Shown one piece after another: positions 18,273 to 29,746 of a stretch of 64,000 nt of DNA; position 1 is the first letter of the stretch; each line of letters starts with the position of its first letter. The stretch comes from Streptomycetaceae bacterium (GTDB taxonomy: Bacteria > Actinomycetota > Actinomycetes > Nanopelagicales > Nanopelagicaceae), in contig JAIXTW010000003.1 in assembly GCA_027483765.1 (NCBI GenBank), positions 62,001 through 126,000 on the forward strand, given 5' to 3'. The notes below the pieces were generated by a model. The model saw only the letters and a list, made by a program, of their open reading frames with translations. It was not told the DNA's origin and did not search any database. The position numbers and the translations under genes were made by a program.

Positions 18273-20948
18273 CTACTTCCCAGAAATTGAATCTTCAATA
18301 GCCGATAGCGCAAGTGCTGCTTTACTCGAATCTGTGCCACCGCCTTGTGCAACATCATCTTTGCCGCCACCGCCGCCACCCAAAATGGCCGATCCAATTT
18401 TTACTAACGCTCCAGCTTTAAAACCCTGCGCACGAGCTGCTTCACTCACCGCGACTATCAAGACGGGTTTCGAATCCACGGAGCTGACGAGCGCCACTAC
18501 CGACTGAGCTGCGCGATTACGTAGATCAAGTGCAATCTTTCGTAAATCATCTGCGCTTATTTCATCCGCCAGCACCGCAGTAATTGTGAATGTTCCAGCA
18601 ATAACTTTCGCTTCTTTTACTAATGAATCAACCTGACCTAGCGCTTGCGCAGATCGAACCAAGGTCAGTTCCTTTTCAATCTCCTTCATCTTCGCAAGAA
18701 GCTCCGAGATCTTCTCCGGGAGTTCCTCTACCCGCGCGCCCTTGATTAACTCTGTCAGTGAATTTAGGAGAAGGTGTTCGCGAGCAAGGAACTTATATGC
18801 ATCTATTCCCACTAGCGCCTCTACTCGACGAACTCCCGCGCCGACCGATGATTCGCTGAGCAGCTTGATCAAACCCAACTGTCCTGAACGTTCCACGTGA
18901 GTTCCCCCGCATAGTTCGCGCGCCCAGTCACCGACACTGACAACTCGCACTTCATCGCCATACTTCTCGCCGAACAGCGCCATCGCGCCAACTTTCTTAG
19001 CTTCCGCTTGACTCATTACTTCAGCCGTGACCGCGAGATTATCTAAGAGCAGAGAATTGACACGGGACTCAACGTCATTGAGAACCGAAGTTGGAACCGC
19101 ACCTGTTGAAGGGAAATCAAATCGGAATCGTCCTGGAGAATTCTCAGAACCAGCTTGCGTTGCAGTTTCCCCAAGGAGTTCACGGAAAGCTTTGTGCACC
19201 ATATGGGTTGCAGTGTGAGCACGAGAAATTGCCTGTCGACGTTCGACATCGATGACGGCGTGAACTGAATCCTTAACCGCTACTTCACCTGAAATAATTC
19301 GACCACGATGAATTGAGAGTCCTTTTACCGGACTCTGTACATCATCAATTTCAATAACCGCTCCTGATGCCAGGGTGATCCTTCCGCCATCAGCGAGTTG
19401 TCCGCCACCTTCTGCGTAGAACGGCGTCCGATCGAGTGTTACTTCAATATCTTGACCAGCATGTGCTGAGCTCACGCTTACACCGTCAACGAGAAGCCCA
19501 TTAATCCTTGATTCTGATTCCGTATTTGAATACCCAATAAACTGCGTAGCACCGGCTGCATCTGCAATCTTCTTATACTCAGATAAATCTGTATGCCCGC
19601 TCTTCTTCGCCTTCGCATCTGCTTTCGCACGATCACGCTGCTCGTTCATGAGTCGGCGGAAACCGTCTTCATCAACTTCGAGACCTTCCTCGCGTGCCAT
19701 CTCAAGGGTCAGATCAAAGGGGAATCCGTAGGTATCGTGTAATTTGAAAACTTCATCACCGGGAAGAACGCTCTTCTTACTCGCTTTCAATTGCGTGGAT
19801 GCGATATCAAAGATCTGAGTGCCGCTCTTGAGTGTCTGCAGGAAGGATTCTTCTTCGGATTCAGAGACAGAGAGAATGCGCTTTTGATCGGAAATCAATT
19901 CAGGGTACTGCGGACCCATCGCACCGATCGCTGCAATGGTGAGTTCAGACATGATTGGATCGTTAACTCCAAGAAGTCGCATATTTCGGATAGTACGTCG
20001 CATCATTCGTCGCAGTACATAACCACGACCCTCATTACCTGGAGTCACGCCGTCGCCAATCAACATTGCGGATGTTCGCGCGTGATCTGCAACAACACGA
20101 AGAGCTACATCCGACTTTAGAGCTGATCCATAAGCAACCCCAGATAACTCAGAAGCCCTGGTGAGAATTTTCATGGTGGTGTCGATTTCGTAGATGTTTT
20201 CAACACCTTGTAAAAGCGCAGCGGTACGTTCTAGGCCTAAACCAGTATCAATACTCTTCGCTGGTAACTCACCGAGAATTGGATATCCATCTTTGCCGCC
20301 TCCGGCTCCGCGTTCATTTTGCATGAACACTAGATTCCAAATTTCAAGGTAGCGATTCTCATCCGCAATCGGTCCACCATCTACACCGTAGGCAGGACCT
20401 CGATCGAAGTAAATCTCAGAACATGGACCACAAGGACCGGGAACTCCCATCGACCAAAAATTATCAGCCATGTCACGGCGTTGAATTCGCTCACGCGGAA
20501 CGCCAATCTTTCTATGCCAAATATCTTCAGCCTCATCGTCATCTAAATAAACGGTCACCCATAATTTATCCTCAGGGAATCCGTAGCCACCATCGCTGAT
20601 GGGACGTGTCAGTAACTCCCAAGCAAGTGCAATTGCACCTTCCTTAAAGTAATCGCCAAAAGAAAAATTTCCACACATCTGAAAGAAGGAGGCGTGACGA
20701 GTCGTCTTGCCTACCTCATCGATATCCAAAGTTCGAACACACTTCTGAACCGAGGTAGCTCTCTTATATGGCGGGCTCACTTCCCCAAGGAAGTAGGGCT
20801 TAAATGGAACCATTCCCGCATTGACGAGAAGTAAATTGGGATCATCGGCAATCAGTGAAGCGGAAGGAACGACGGTATGTGTTAATCCTTGTCGATTATC
20901 TGATTCAAAGAAGCGCAGCCAGCGCGAACGGATCTCGGCGGATTCCAC
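18273..20948 (-). CDS. alaS: Alanyl-tRNA synthetase
   Basis: This full-length 891-residue class II synthetase has the catalytic core from the start ([10 protein letters not shown]; later [12 protein letters not shown]). The editing domain carries the zinc-site [16 protein letters not shown] and [13 protein letters not shown], which remove misacylated Ser or Gly. The C-terminal Gly-rich end [15 protein letters not shown] belongs to the DHHA1-type domain. It is followed immediately by ruvX. Confidence 0.97.
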   Translation of the reverse strand: MESAEIRSRWLRFFESDNRQGLTHTVVPSASLIADDPNLLLVNAGMVPFKPYFLGEVSPPYKRATSVQKCVRTLDIDEVGKTTRHASFFQMCGNFSFGDYFKEGAIALAWELLTRPISDGGYGFPEDKLWVTVYLDDDEAEDIWHRKIGVPRERIQRRDMADNFWSMGVPGPCGPCSEIYFDRGPAYGVDGGPIADENRYLEIWNLVFMQNERGAGGGKDGYPILGELPAKSIDTGLGLERTAALLQGVENIYEIDTTMKILTRASELSGVAYGSALKSDVALRVVADHARTSAMLIGDGVTPGNEGRGYVLRRMMRRTIRNMRLLGVNDPIMSELTIAAIGAMGPQYPELISDQKRILSVSESEEESFLQTLKSGTQIFDIASTQLKASKKSVLPGDEVFKLHDTYGFPFDLTLEMAREEGLEVDEDGFRRLMNEQRDRAKADAKAKKSGHTDLSEYKKIADAAGATQFIGYSNTESESRINGLLVDGVSVSSAHAGQDIEVTLDRTPFYAEGGGQLADGGRITLASGAVIEIDDVQSPVKGLSIHRGRIISGEVAVKDSVHAVIDVERRQAISRAHTATHMVHKAFRELLGETATQAGSENSPGRFRFDFPSTGAVPTSVLNDVESRVNSLLLDNLAVTAEVMSQAEAKKVGAMALFGEKYGDEVRVVSVGDWARELCGGTHVERSGQLGLIKLLSESSVGAGVRRVEALVGIDAYKFLAREHLLLNSLTELIKGARVEELPEKISELLAKMKEIEKELTLVRSAQALGQVDSLVKEAKVIAGTFTITAVLADEISADDLRKIALDLRNRAAQSVVALVSSVDSKPVLIVAVSEAARAQGFKAGALVKIGSAILGGGGGGKDDVAQGGGTDSSKAALALSAIEDSISGK

Positions 20949-20986
20949 TAGTTACATTCACCCATTCAGATTATTGAGATATCTGA

Positions 20987-21349
20987 TTAATCAGATTTCT
21001 TCTTGGATTTGCGACCCTTGCTCATCTGGGCAGCGCTAATGAGCGCTCCTGCAACCTTTACCGCTGGCCCGCTCTTATCCATGAAACCAGTTGTTGCATC
21101 AGTGACTTTAGTGGTTACTTCTTCAACATTTTTTGTGATCTTGGCAAAGCTAGCCAGTGGGCTATTAATCAATTCGAGGGTGCGGGTTGACTCGGTGAGC
21201 AATGGTGTTGTGTCATCTGTAAAAGCCTTGAGCGAGACTTTGGCTTCATCGATGAATCTACCTACACGGACGACCGCATAAGCCACGGCTGCTGCAATCA
21301 CAAAAAGTGATGCCGCTGCGATGATTGTTGCAATACCACCTGGACCCAT
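20987..21349 (-). CDS. DUF948-type single-pass membrane protein
   Basis: This 120-residue protein has an N-terminal membrane helix (IIAAASLFVIAAAVAYAVVR, about 9-28). An amphipathic helical stretch follows with DEAKVSLKAFTDDTTPLLTESTRTLELIN, and the tail is very basic (KGRKSKKKSD). The arrangement matches the DUF948 family, common in Gram-positive bacteria and often next to alaS, as here. Function is not established. It lies 18 bases after aspS. Confidence 0.8.
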   Translation of the reverse strand: MGPGGIATIIAAASLFVIAAAVAYAVVRVGRFIDEAKVSLKAFTDDTTPLLTESTRTLELINSPLASFAKITKNVEEVTTKVTDATTGFMDKSGPAVKVAGALISAAQMSKGRKSKKKSD

Positions 21350-21367
21350 ATCAGTAGCCTACCGGAA

Positions 21368-23107
21368 TTACTCCTTAGGAGGCGTCCAATCGATTGCCGC
21401 TTCTTTGCGTTGCGCGGCGGTAATTGGTGTTGGAGCCCCAGTGAGTGGGTCTCCTCCGCTGGCTGTCTTTGGGAAAGCAATCACTTCGCGGATTGAATCT
21501 GAATTCGTAAGTAGTGCGCACACGCGATCTAATCCAAGTGCAATTCCACCGTGAGGCGGTGGCCCATAATTAAATGCTTCGAGCAAGAAACCAAATTTGC
21601 TCTGTGCTTCTTCATCACTTAGCCCGATAACTGTAAAGACATCTTTCTGTATTTCTCGATTGTGGATACGGATGGAACCGCCGCCAAGTTCTGTTCCATT
21701 GAGAACGATGTCATAAGCATAGGCAAGCGCTCTCGCTGGATCACTCTTAAAGGTGGCAGCAAACTCTGGCTTCGGACCAGTAAATGGGTGATGGACTGCT
21801 GTCCAACCTCCACCATCTGTAGGTTCAAACATTGGAGCGTCAACAACCCAAACAAACTCCCAAGCACCTTCATTGATGAGATTGCATCGTTTGCCAATCT
21901 CAAGTCGAGCGGCTCCTAAGAGTTGCTGCGATGAAGCGCGTTCGCCAGCAGCAAAGAAAATTGCATCTCCCGCCTTTGCGCCAACTGCAGCAACTATTCC
22001 GGCCTGCTCTGCCTCCGAAATATTTTTGGAGACCGGTCCACCAAGTGTTCCATCTGCATTGACCAAGATGTACGCGATGCCTTTTGCGCCTCGTGCTTTA
22101 GCCCAATCTTGCCAGGCATCAAGTTCACGTCTTGGAGAATCAGCGCCTCCAGGCATAATCACAGCTCCAACATATGGAGCTTGGAAAACTCTAAATGGTG
22201 TCTCCTTGAAGAAATCCGTCACTTCAATAAGTTCGTATCCAAAACGTAAATCTGGTTTATCAGACCCGTACTTATCCATAGCAACTGCATACGTCATATG
22301 CGGAATCGGTGTTGGAATATCGTAACCAACAGCTTGCTTCCAAACCTTAACTAAAATCTTTTCAGCGACCGCGAGAATATCTGCCTGGTCGATAAACGAC
22401 ATTTCGATATCTAACTGAGTAAACTCTGGTTGGCGATCGGCTCGGAAATCTTCATCCCTAAAGCAACGAGCAATTTGGTAATACCGTTCCATGCCCGCAA
22501 CCATAAGAAGTTGCTTAAATAGTTGCGGTGATTGCGGCAGCGCGTACCAACTACCTGGTTGCAAGCGAACCGGGACGAGGAAATCTCGTGCGCCTTCAGG
22601 TGTTGATCGAGTCAAATATGGTGTTTCAATCTCAAAGAAATCTAGCTCTTCCATGACTCCACGGATAGCTGATGTCACTCGCGAACGAAGTCGTAAATTT
22701 GCAGCAGGGCCCTCGCGTCGTAAATCCAAGTATCTATAGCGCAGGCGAACTTCTTCGGAAATTTCAGACTCGCTTCCAGAGTCAACTGGAAATGGCAGCG
22801 GGGCTGATTCGCTGAGGACGACAACGTCATCACCCATTACTTCGATTGCTCCCGTTGGAATGTTTGGGTTTTCGTTACCTGCAGGACGCAATGCAACTTC
22901 TCCAGTTATCTGCAAGCACCACTCCGCTCGCAATTGTCCTGCTAACTTCTCATCGCGAATAACAACCTGAACCGACCCAGTTCCGTCTCGAAGATCAATA
23001 AATGCAACTCCGCCATGATCTCTACGACGAGCTACCCATCCGGCCAGAGTTACGCTTTGGCCTACGTGGGAGGCGCGCAACGCGCCAGCATCCTGATTTC
23101 TTAACAT
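21368..23107 (-). CDS. aspS: Aspartyl-tRNA synthetase
   Basis: This 579-residue bacterial-type class II enzyme has an N-terminal OB fold ([23 protein letters not shown]), the catalytic [28 protein letters not shown] and the bacterial GAD insertion. The final motif 3 region is [15 protein letters not shown]. In many actinobacteria the bacterial-type enzyme also charges tRNA-Asn for later amidation; this window cannot settle that. It sits 32 bases after hisS, in the same direction. Confidence 0.97.
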   Translation of the reverse strand: MLRNQDAGALRASHVGQSVTLAGWVARRRDHGGVAFIDLRDGTGSVQVVIRDEKLAGQLRAEWCLQITGEVALRPAGNENPNIPTGAIEVMGDDVVVLSESAPLPFPVDSGSESEISEEVRLRYRYLDLRREGPAANLRLRSRVTSAIRGVMEELDFFEIETPYLTRSTPEGARDFLVPVRLQPGSWYALPQSPQLFKQLLMVAGMERYYQIARCFRDEDFRADRQPEFTQLDIEMSFIDQADILAVAEKILVKVWKQAVGYDIPTPIPHMTYAVAMDKYGSDKPDLRFGYELIEVTDFFKETPFRVFQAPYVGAVIMPGGADSPRRELDAWQDWAKARGAKGIAYILVNADGTLGGPVSKNISEAEQAGIVAAVGAKAGDAIFFAAGERASSQQLLGAARLEIGKRCNLINEGAWEFVWVVDAPMFEPTDGGGWTAVHHPFTGPKPEFAATFKSDPARALAYAYDIVLNGTELGGGSIRIHNREIQKDVFTVIGLSDEEAQSKFGFLLEAFNYGPPPHGGIALGLDRVCALLTNSDSIREVIAFPKTASGGDPLTGAPTPITAAQRKEAAIDWTPPKE

Positions 23108-23139
23108 TTTCGAAGTGCCGCCTTTAAAGAGATAGTGCG

Positions 23140-24408
23140 CTAGAGCGATAAGGCTTGGCGCATTTGGTCCTGCAATTGTGCAATCTTAACCGAAGTTACA
23201 ACGCCATCACTCATTCGCTTGAGGTCTACTGAGCCATTTAAGAGCTCAGAATCACCTAGAACCACCACGAACCTGGCGCCAGATTTATCCGCCGCTTTCA
23301 TCGCACCTTTAAGCGCGCGATCACCGAACGCAATTTCGACTGTGATACCCGCACTCCGTACATCTTGCGCGATAGTGAGAGCAGAGTCCATCGCGTTCTC
23401 GCCTAGCGGAATGATGAATAAGTCAGATGTGAATTCCTCAGTGGGTAGAGAATCCTCTGCGATAGCAGCGAGCAAGGCCCGGTCGACGCCTAGTCCGAAA
23501 CCGATTCCGGACAGTGATTGCCCACCAAGAATCTCCATCAAACCGTCGTAACGTCCGCCACCACCTATACCCGACTGGGCACCGAGGTCAGGATGGATGA
23601 ATTCAAATGTAGTTCCGGTGTAGTAATCCAACCCGCGCACCATCCGAGGATTGATCACAAAATCAATCCTCATTCCACGAAGGTAACTCTGCACCTTCTC
23701 AAAATTATTGCGCGCAGAATCACTTAGATAGTCGAGTAAGAGTGGAGCTTTCGACATGGCAGATTGCATTTCCGGTCTCTTATCGTCAAAGAGACGTAAT
23801 GGGTTTATTCCGGCACGTTGCGACGTAGCCTCATCTAGATTCAAGGTTTTGATAAATGCCAATAAATCAACTCGATGGGCAGCTCGTGATTCGGCGTCAC
23901 CCAGTGAAGTGATTTCTAGCCGATAGTTTTTAAGCCCTAAGTTCTTAAATCCTCGATCTGCTATCGCTATTACTTCGGCATCGATTGCTGGATCATCTAA
24001 GCCGATAGCTTCAATTCCCACTTGATAGAACTGACGGAATCGGCCAGCTTGCGGACGTTCGGCTCTAAAGAATTGTCCTGAGTACCAGACCTTTACCGGA
24101 AGTTGAGCACGATCAAGGCTCTGTTCAATAACGGCGCGCATGACTCCGGCTGTTCCTTCAGGTCGCAAGGTAATGGAACGGCCACCGCGATCTTCAAAGG
24201 TGTACATCTCTTTGGAGACGACATCCGTTGATTCACCGACCCCACGACTAAAAAGATTGGTGTCTTCAAAGACCGGGAGTTCCATCAACTTATAGCCCGC
24301 TAACTTTGCGGGTGCAATCAACTGACTGCGTACCCATTCGAAGGCCGAGGATTCCGGGGGTAGGTATTCACGAACCCCTTTAGGCGCATTTATCTTCTCG
24401 AACTTCAT
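23140..24408 (-). CDS. hisS: Histidyl-tRNA synthetase
   Basis: This 422-residue class II enzyme starts [20 protein letters not shown]. Motif 2 is [16 protein letters not shown] and the histidine-specific motifs are [12 protein letters not shown] and [15 protein letters not shown]. The C-terminal anticodon-binding domain follows about residue 330. The start overlaps the stop of the metallo-hydrolase gene by four bases. Confidence 0.96.
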   Translation of the reverse strand: MKFEKINAPKGVREYLPPESSAFEWVRSQLIAPAKLAGYKLMELPVFEDTNLFSRGVGESTDVVSKEMYTFEDRGGRSITLRPEGTAGVMRAVIEQSLDRAQLPVKVWYSGQFFRAERPQAGRFRQFYQVGIEAIGLDDPAIDAEVIAIADRGFKNLGLKNYRLEITSLGDAESRAAHRVDLLAFIKTLNLDEATSQRAGINPLRLFDDKRPEMQSAMSKAPLLLDYLSDSARNNFEKVQSYLRGMRIDFVINPRMVRGLDYYTGTTFEFIHPDLGAQSGIGGGGRYDGLMEILGGQSLSGIGFGLGVDRALLAAIAEDSLPTEEFTSDLFIIPLGENAMDSALTIAQDVRSAGITVEIAFGDRALKGAMKAADKSGARFVVVLGDSELLNGSVDLKRMSDGVVTSVKIAQLQDQMRQALSL

Positions 24409-25073
24409 GAGGTTAATTCTTTCAGATAAGGGTTATTTTTTCTCTCGAATTTGATAGTCGTCTCTGGGCCATGTCCGGTAAGTACGCGTAAATCATCACT
24501 CAGTGGAAACACCTTATTCAAGAGCGTCTCTTTCATTTGTATGGCACTTCCGGTAGGCAAATCGGTTCTACCAATCGACCCTGCAAAGAGCACATCACCA
24601 CTAATGAGGATCTCTTCATTGAGTAAAAACATCATTGAACCTCGAGTGTGCCCAGGGGCATGAATCGCTTTCAGATGCATGCCAAGAAGATCTATCTCGT
24701 CCCCATTTTTTAACTCACGGACATCGCGAGGTTCGGTGAACTTCATCGCCGTGATTTGCGCTGTGAATTCCGGACTAAGTGCACCAGCAGGATCGCTGAT
24801 AAATCGACGATCTTCACTATGAATGTAAGCAGGGATTTCATAACCATCGGCGACTGGAACTATCGAGAACGTATGGTCCAAGTGGCCGTGCGTGAGAATC
24901 GAGGCAACCGGTTTCAACTGATGCTCCTCAATCAACATCGTGATTTCATGTGAAATATCTGGCATGCCCGGATCGATGATGATGCATTCCTGACCCTGAC
25001 CCGGTGAAATCACCCAACAATTGGTCGCAAACATGGGCGCCGGATAGGAGAGAACTAGCATCGATGACTCCAT
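24405..25073 (-). CDS. Metallo-beta-lactamase fold hydrolase (glyoxalase II-like)
   Basis: This 222-residue protein carries the binuclear metal motif THGHLDHT at about 61-68 (H62, H64, D66, H67), a third His in APGHTRGSM and [16 protein letters not shown]. These are shared with hydroxyacylglutathione hydrolases and related thioesterases. The position directly before hisS matches a conserved actinobacterial arrangement. Substrate is unknown; a mycothiol-linked thioester is one possibility. The fifth codon is also Met and could be the start. Confidence 0.85.
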   Translation of the reverse strand: MESSMLVLSYPAPMFATNCWVISPGQGQECIIIDPGMPDISHEITMLIEEHQLKPVASILTHGHLDHTFSIVPVADGYEIPAYIHSEDRRFISDPAGALSPEFTAQITAMKFTEPRDVRELKNGDEIDLLGMHLKAIHAPGHTRGSMMFLLNEEILISGDVLFAGSIGRTDLPTGSAIQMKETLLNKVFPLSDDLRVLTGHGPETTIKFERKNNPYLKELTS

Positions 25074-25178
25074 TTTCTCGCGTGAATTTACTGATGTACC
25101 GGGCTCAGGGTAGCCTTCTCCTCTACATCAATGGCAGTTAACAACGAAGGCTACGGCCGACGCGCTGAAGGGGAAATC

Positions 25179-26495
25179 ATGACCGACGTAAATCCAGGAA
25201 CGCTAGCAAACTCTCACCTCGCACCGAGTGCGGCATCTGCGCTCATCGGAGACCCTTCACAATTTGGCCGCGTAGGCGAAGATGGAACTGTTTTTGTTCG
25301 AACATCTGAAGGCGAAAAACCTGTCGGCTCCTATCCGGGCAAGAGTGCGGAAGAGGCGCTCGCATACTTTGTAAGAAAATTTGAGGCTCTTGCCTCCGAA
25401 GTTGCACTCACCGCAGCGCGTATCACCAGTGGCGCCATGGTTCCGCAAGATGCATATGAAGCGGTGAAGAAGCTTCGTCAACAAGTTCGTGAACTCAATG
25501 GCGTTGGAAACCTAGACGCCCTTGCACTCTCTGTTGATCAGATTGAGCCACTTATTGAGGGCCACCGGGAAGCGTATGAGGCGAAGAAATCTGCAGAGAT
25601 CGAAGCTAAGGCCGCTCGACGCGAACAAGTTTTGGTTGAAAAAGAGAAGATTGTGGCCGAGGCCGAATCTTTAGCGCTCTCAGAAAATTGGAAAGCGACT
25701 GGAGATCGACTCAAGGTTCTCCTAGATGAGTGGAAGGCTGCTCCTCGACTTGATAAGAAAGTTGACGGCGATTTCTGGAAGCGATTCTCTGCCTCCCGAA
25801 ATAAGTTTGATAAGCGCCGACGAACACACTTTGCTCAACTCGAGGCAACATCAGCGGTCGTATCACAAACTAAAATGGCGATCATTACAGAAGCCGAGAA
25901 GTTGGCAACATCTACCGATTGGGTAGCAACCGCCCGTCGATTTAAAGCGCTGATGGATTCATGGAAGGCTGCTGGTCGCGGAAAACCAAGTGATGAAGCA
26001 AAGTTGTGGGCCCGATTTAAGGCGGCACAAGACCAATTCTTCACCGCAAAGAGCGCGGACCTAGAGAAGCGTGAAGTTTCAATGACAGCTAATCTTGCAA
26101 AGCGCGAGGAAGTTATCGTGCAGATAGAGGCACTTCTACCATTTACTAATGTGAAGGAAGCAAAGAACTCTTTCAGAGAACTCATGCGCACATGGGAGAA
26201 AATTGGAATTACGCATCGCGAAAAGCGAGCTGCCTTCGATGCTCGTGTCGCTAAGGTGGAAGAGGCCATTAAGGAAGCTGAAGCGGAGATTTGGCGCAAG
26301 ACTGATCCGGCGGCGAAAGCACGTGCCGCTGAAGTTGTTAAGCAACTCAGCGATTCAATCGAAAACTACCGCAAGATTGCCGCAAAAGCACAAGCAGCCG
26401 GAAATGATAAGAAGGCTAAGGAAGCTCTTGAATCTGCTGAAGCTCGCACCGTCTGGTTGCAAGAGGCCGAGAAGCATCTCGCTGAGTTTAATTAA
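25179..26495 (+). CDS. DUF349 domain protein (helical repeats)
   Basis: This 438-residue, highly charged helical protein contains several DUF349 repeats, each with a Trp and a K(A/V)xxxxW pattern, for example NWKATGDRLKVLLDEWKAA and DWVATARRFKALMDSWKAAGR. The N-terminal part has EDGTVFVRTSEGEKPVGSYP. The ATG at 25179 is preferred over the ORF-track start at 25131 because AAGGGG lies just upstream. Function is not established for the family. It diverges from the metallo-hydrolase gene and converges on relA. Long coiled-coil character is likely. Confidence 0.85.
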   Translation: MTDVNPGTLANSHLAPSAASALIGDPSQFGRVGEDGTVFVRTSEGEKPVGSYPGKSAEEALAYFVRKFEALASEVALTAARITSGAMVPQDAYEAVKKLRQQVRELNGVGNLDALALSVDQIEPLIEGHREAYEAKKSAEIEAKAARREQVLVEKEKIVAEAESLALSENWKATGDRLKVLLDEWKAAPRLDKKVDGDFWKRFSASRNKFDKRRRTHFAQLEATSAVVSQTKMAIITEAEKLATSTDWVATARRFKALMDSWKAAGRGKPSDEAKLWARFKAAQDQFFTAKSADLEKREVSMTANLAKREEVIVQIEALLPFTNVKEAKNSFRELMRTWEKIGITHREKRAAFDARVAKVEEAIKEAEAEIWRKTDPAAKARAAEVVKQLSDSIENYRKIAAKAQAAGNDKKAKEALESAEARTVWLQEAEKHLAEFN

Positions 26496-26521
26496 GCAAA
26501 CTTAAGTTAAGTTAATCTGAG

Positions 26522-28681
26522 CTAGGTTCGATAGACGTCATAGACGCCTTCGATATTTCTTACCGCGGCAAGTACTGAGTCAAGATGCTTTGCATCTGCC
26601 ATCTCGAAGGTAAATCGAGAGATAGCAACGCGATCTTTTGAGGTACTAACGGCGGCACTCAAAATATTTACATGCTGCTCGGAAAGCGTTCTTGTGACAT
26701 CTGCAAGAAGACGTGCACGATCTAACGCCTCTACCTGAATATTTACCAAGAATAAACTAGCTGCTCCCGCTAGCCACTTAACCCCCACCACTCGTTCGTT
26801 CTGATGAGTACGCAGATCAGTGGCATTAATGCAGTCTTCTCGATGTACAGAAATTCCTGAACCTTTGGTAATGAAACCCATAATCGCATCTCCAGGAACG
26901 GGCGTGCAGCAACGAGCGAGTTTTACTAAGACGTCATCAACGCCCTCAACCTCGACCGCACTAGAGGTCCGCTTTGTTGCTTGAACTCCGGTAGGAATAT
27001 TCTCAATTGTGACCTCTGGATGTGAATCCTCGGTAGACATTGATGCGGTGAGTTTTTCGACAATCGAGGCTGATGAGACATGCCCATCTCCGACCGCGTT
27101 ATAGAGCGCATCGATATCGGCATAATGCATATCGTGAGCCAATTCGAGTAGCGCATGACCTGCAAAAATCTTCTGCAATGGTAAGCCTGCTTTTCGCATC
27201 TGACGAGCGATAGATTCACGCCCGGCATCAATCGCTTCTTCTCTTCGCTCCTTGCTAAACCAAGCCTTTATCTTCGAGCGTGCACGTGGACTCTTTACGA
27301 AGTTGAGCCAGTCACGACTAGGTCCAGCGTGTTCACCCTTATTGGTGACAATCTCAATGACATCGCCATTTACCAACTTAGATTCAAGCGGCACTAACCG
27401 ACCATTGACCTTCGCTCCCGCACACCGAAGACCAACATCTGTATGAACTGAGAATGCAAAATCCACTGGTGTCGAGCCACCAGGAAGAGCAACCACCGAG
27501 CCTTTAGGTGTGAAAACGAAGACTTCTGGGCTGCCTAGATCAAAGCGCAGAGCTTCAAGAAATTCGGAAGGGTCCTCGGTCTCCTTCTGCCACTCATGCA
27601 ATTGCTTGAGCCACATCATTTCCGGGGTATTTGTTTCTGGCTCTCCCCCTTGCTTGTACTTCCAGTGCGCCGCGATTCCGAATTCAGCGCGTGAGTGCAT
27701 CTCATATGTTCGAATCTGAATTTCAATCGCTTTACCATTCGGTCCAATAACGGTGGTGTGTAGTGACTGATAAAGATTGAACTTGGGCATGGCAATGTAA
27801 TCTTTAAATCGACCTGGGACCGGACTCCATCGTGCGTGGATCGAGCCCAAAACCGCATAACAATCCTTCACATCATTTACTAAAACTCTGATTCCAACTA
27901 AATCATAAATATCATTGAACTCTCGTCCTCTAACAACCATCTTCTGGTACACGCTGAAGAAGTGTTTCTTGCGTCCAGTTACCGTGGCAGAGACCAGATC
28001 CCGCTTCAAATCGGCTTCAACTGCTTCAACAACTTCCGAGGTGAGTGCATCGCGAGAAGGTGAGCGCTCTGCAACTAATCGGGAAATCTCATCAAACTTC
28101 TTTGGTTCAAGTACGGCAAAAGAGAGATCCTCTAACTCCCACTTGATTGCATTCATTCCAAGTCGGTGAGCTAGCGGAGCATAGATATCGAGCGTTTCTT
28201 GCGCTTTGCGTTGAGCGGATTCAGAAGAGACAAATCCCCAGGTGCGCGCATTGTGAAGTCGATCTGCAAGCTTGATAACCAAAACTCTAATGTCGCGTGA
28301 CATCGCAATGACCATTTTGCGAACCGTCTCCGCTTCCGCGGTGGGGCCGTACGTCAATTTGTCGAGCTTGGTAACACCATCTACTAGCGATGCAATTTCA
28401 TCGCCAAAATCGACGCGGAGTTGATCTAAAGAGTAAGGGGTATCTTCTACCGTGTCATGTAAGAGCGAGGCGATGATTGTTGTTTCATTCAGACCCAACT
28501 CGGCTAAAATTAATGAGACTGCAACCGGATGAGTTATGTAATCCTCGCCAGATTTCCGTAACTGTCCCTCGTGAGCTATTCGAGCAACGTCGAAGGCCCG
28601 TTCAATTTCGGACCCATCACTATCAGGATGATGCTCCTTAAGCGCACCTATCAATGGTGCGATTAAGGTTTTGGTATCCAT
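26522..28681 (-). CDS. relA: Bifunctional (p)ppGpp synthetase/hydrolase
   Basis: This RSH-family stringent-response enzyme has about 719 residues. The hydrolase HD domain is intact (H53 in YITHPVAVS; HD at 77-78 in ASLLHDTVEDT). The synthetase domain shows GRFKDYIAMPKFNLYQSLHTTV, then a TGS domain (VFTPKGSVVALPGGSTPVDFAFSVH) and a C-terminal ACT domain. Both activities are therefore expected. The ORF track starts at TTG 28687; the ATG two codons later, 11 bases after secF, is preferred although no clear ribosome binding site is seen. Confidence 0.95.
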   Translation of the reverse strand: MDTKTLIAPLIGALKEHHPDSDGSEIERAFDVARIAHEGQLRKSGEDYITHPVAVSLILAELGLNETTIIASLLHDTVEDTPYSLDQLRVDFGDEIASLVDGVTKLDKLTYGPTAEAETVRKMVIAMSRDIRVLVIKLADRLHNARTWGFVSSESAQRKAQETLDIYAPLAHRLGMNAIKWELEDLSFAVLEPKKFDEISRLVAERSPSRDALTSEVVEAVEADLKRDLVSATVTGRKKHFFSVYQKMVVRGREFNDIYDLVGIRVLVNDVKDCYAVLGSIHARWSPVPGRFKDYIAMPKFNLYQSLHTTVIGPNGKAIEIQIRTYEMHSRAEFGIAAHWKYKQGGEPETNTPEMMWLKQLHEWQKETEDPSEFLEALRFDLGSPEVFVFTPKGSVVALPGGSTPVDFAFSVHTDVGLRCAGAKVNGRLVPLESKLVNGDVIEIVTNKGEHAGPSRDWLNFVKSPRARSKIKAWFSKERREEAIDAGRESIARQMRKAGLPLQKIFAGHALLELAHDMHYADIDALYNAVGDGHVSSASIVEKLTASMSTEDSHPEVTIENIPTGVQATKRTSSAVEVEGVDDVLVKLARCCTPVPGDAIMGFITKGSGISVHREDCINATDLRTHQNERVVGVKWLAGAASLFLVNIQVEALDRARLLADVTRTLSEQHVNILSAAVSTSKDRVAISRFTFEMADAKHLDSVLAAVRNIEGVYDVYRT

Positions 28682-28692
28682 ATGCAAAAAGG

Positions 28693-29742
28693 TTATTTGC
28701 GACCTTTACGCTTTGGTTGATTGCGTGGTCCGCCGGTAGAAACTGCTTTAGCTGGCTTTACCTCAGCGACTATGGGAGCACCTCCGCGAGCAGCGACTCG
28801 CTTGGCAAGAGCCTGCATTGCAGGCTCTTTCTCGCGAAGGGAAGCTAGAAATGGCGGCGCGATAAAAATTGAAGAATATGTTCCTACCGCCAGACCAATG
28901 AATAGCGCTAGCGAAAGATCCTTCAGTGTGCCGGCTCCTAACAGTCCGGCTCCCACGAACAAGATTGCTCCGACAGGTAGTAGCGCAATGATTGAGGTGT
29001 TGGCAGAGCGAACAATCGTCTGATTAACCGCCAAATTCGCCGCCTGTGAGTATGTGTACTTGCTATTGGCAGTTACTGACTTGGTGTTCTCTCGAACTTT
29101 GTCGAAGACAACCACGGTGTCGTAGAGCGAGTAGCCCAGAATTGTAAGGAATCCAATAATCGTTGCTGGTGTTACATCAAAACCGACAAGTGCATAGATT
29201 CCAACTGTAATGAGCACATCGTGCACAACCGCGACTATCGCCGCCAGTGCCATTTTCGATTCGAAGACCATTGCAAGGAAGAGCATGACCGCGAGTAAGA
29301 AGGCGATCAGGCCATAAATTGCCTTCTTGGTGATTTCTTCACCCCAAGATGGGCCAACTAGCTGGGTATCGATAGATTCAACCGGTACTCCAAAAGTAAA
29401 TACGATTACATTCTCGACCGCATTAGCTTGGGCTGGAGTAAGCGCACCTGTCTGGATACGAATCTTGTCATCGCCGATTTTCTGAACGACGGCTTCGCCA
29501 GGAATATCGAAGTTATCGGCAGCTGCCCGTCCCTGCTCGATAGTTACTCCAGGTTTAGTGACGGTATAGGAAGCACCACCTTTAAACTCGAGACCAAGAT
29601 GAAGTCCCTGAACTACTAGAGCCCCAATTGAGATAAGTAGAAAGATTGCTGAGATTGAATACCAGCGCTTGCGATTCTCAACGATGTTGAATGAGGTCTC
29701 ACCTGAGTAGAGACGACCACCTAGTCCTGAAAGTGTTGCCAT
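28693..29742 (-). CDS. secF: Protein translocase subunit SecF
   Basis: This 349-residue inner-membrane protein works with SecD to use the proton gradient during Sec export. The first helix is followed by GLHLGLEFKGGASYTV, the SecF-type periplasmic start. The C-terminal five-helix RND bundle contains VIGFLTILGYSLYDTVVVFDKVREN. The tail is basic (NQPKRKGRK). It is four bases after secD and just before relA. Confidence 0.95.
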   Translation of the reverse strand: MATLSGLGGRLYSGETSFNIVENRKRWYSISAIFLLISIGALVVQGLHLGLEFKGGASYTVTKPGVTIEQGRAAADNFDIPGEAVVQKIGDDKIRIQTGALTPAQANAVENVIVFTFGVPVESIDTQLVGPSWGEEITKKAIYGLIAFLLAVMLFLAMVFESKMALAAIVAVVHDVLITVGIYALVGFDVTPATIIGFLTILGYSLYDTVVVFDKVRENTKSVTANSKYTYSQAANLAVNQTIVRSANTSIIALLPVGAILFVGAGLLGAGTLKDLSLALFIGLAVGTYSSIFIAPPFLASLREKEPAMQALAKRVAARGGAPIVAEVKPAKAVSTGGPRNQPKRKGRK

Positions 29743-29746
29743 TGCT

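Noticed and set aside
26496-26521. AACTTAAGTT palindrome as a terminator between the DUF349 gene and relA
   Set aside because: The stem is only AT-rich, five base pairs without a loop, and lacks a U-tract; convergent spacing is too small to decide.
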